The notes below the pieces were generated by a model. That model was not told the DNA's origin and ran no database searches. It was given only the letters and a program-made list of their open reading frames with translations. Positions 63,765 to 64,000 of a stretch of 64,000 bases of DNA are shown piece after piece; position 1 is the stretch's first letter, and each line of letters starts with the position of its first letter. Both the position numbers and the translations under genes were made by a program. Source of the DNA: Cladopsammia gracilis (taxonomy: Eukaryota > Cnidaria > Anthozoa > Scleractinia > Dendrophylliidae); the NCBI GenBank assembly GCA_022457155.1, contig JAJGOT010000473.1, positions 62,001-126,000 of the forward strand. The letters are read 5' to 3'.

Positions 63765-64000
63765 GTAAGTTATCTTGTACTGCGGTCTAATCTTAAGGTC
63801 AGCATACAAAAATTACATTTTTGACGAATATATTCAGTGCTAAATGTCTGTGATAGTGTTTCTTTGAGCCATGATTATAAAGTGAGTTTCAAAGTTAACG
63901 GGAAGCTGTACACAATTTGAACTCGTGGCGGCTTTAACCCATTGCAGTATTGACTCCAGAGTATTGTGAGTGCTTTAAAGCAAATTTATAAATCCTTTAT

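Overview
The window looks like nuclear DNA of an invertebrate animal, most probably a cnidarian such as a stony coral or another anthozoan. The reasons are AT-rich introns, short phase-consistent exons, a very high density of MITEs, an ISL2EU-type DNA transposon and Penelope-like retroelement (PLE) remnants. The taxon is inferred; no species marker was identified.

One host gene fills most of the window on the + strand: an unconventional myosin XV (MYO15). I trace 43 coding exons from about 9354 to 63764. All junction phases agree, giving about 2,179 residues before the window ends inside the gene. The order is a short N-terminus, motor head (exons 1-22), three IQ motifs (exons 23-25), a linker, the first MyTH4 (exons 28-32), a partial FERM-like segment (exons 32-34), and one giant exon (35) with polyproline, Gln-rich and low-complexity sequence. 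After that come a FERM-like segment (exons 36-41), an SH3 domain (exon 42), and a linker with the start of the second MyTH4 (exon 43). The second MyTH4-FERM tail lies beyond the right edge. No long N-terminal extension is visible. Two alternative first coding exons (7044-7160 and 9354-9440) both fit exon 2 in phase.

Region 1-9353 is upstream DNA with MITEs, homopolymer G tracts and a tRNA-like relic; no other gene was recognised. Introns 1-26 carry many small inverted-repeat elements, several with readable target-site duplications. Intron 27 (34388-46201, 11.8 kb) is the accessory hotspot. It holds a nearly complete ISL2EU-type transposon (36023-40203) encoding a THAP/DDE transposase and, on the opposite strand, a SAP-SWIM-YqaJ protein. 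It also holds a 5.5-kb composite element (40573-46040) with GTGACC-type termini, GCGTT-rich subterminal arrays, ~730-bp inverted arms and a decayed PLE reverse transcriptase. Intron 31 contains a second PLE remnant, the end of its endonuclease, followed by a hammerhead-ribozyme-like motif. Introns 32-42 hold further MITEs, some of PIF/Harbinger type with 3-bp TNA duplications.

Functionally, the host content is a single actin-based motor of the type that carries cargo to the tips of actin protrusions. Everything else is transposable-element sequence sitting in its introns or upstream.
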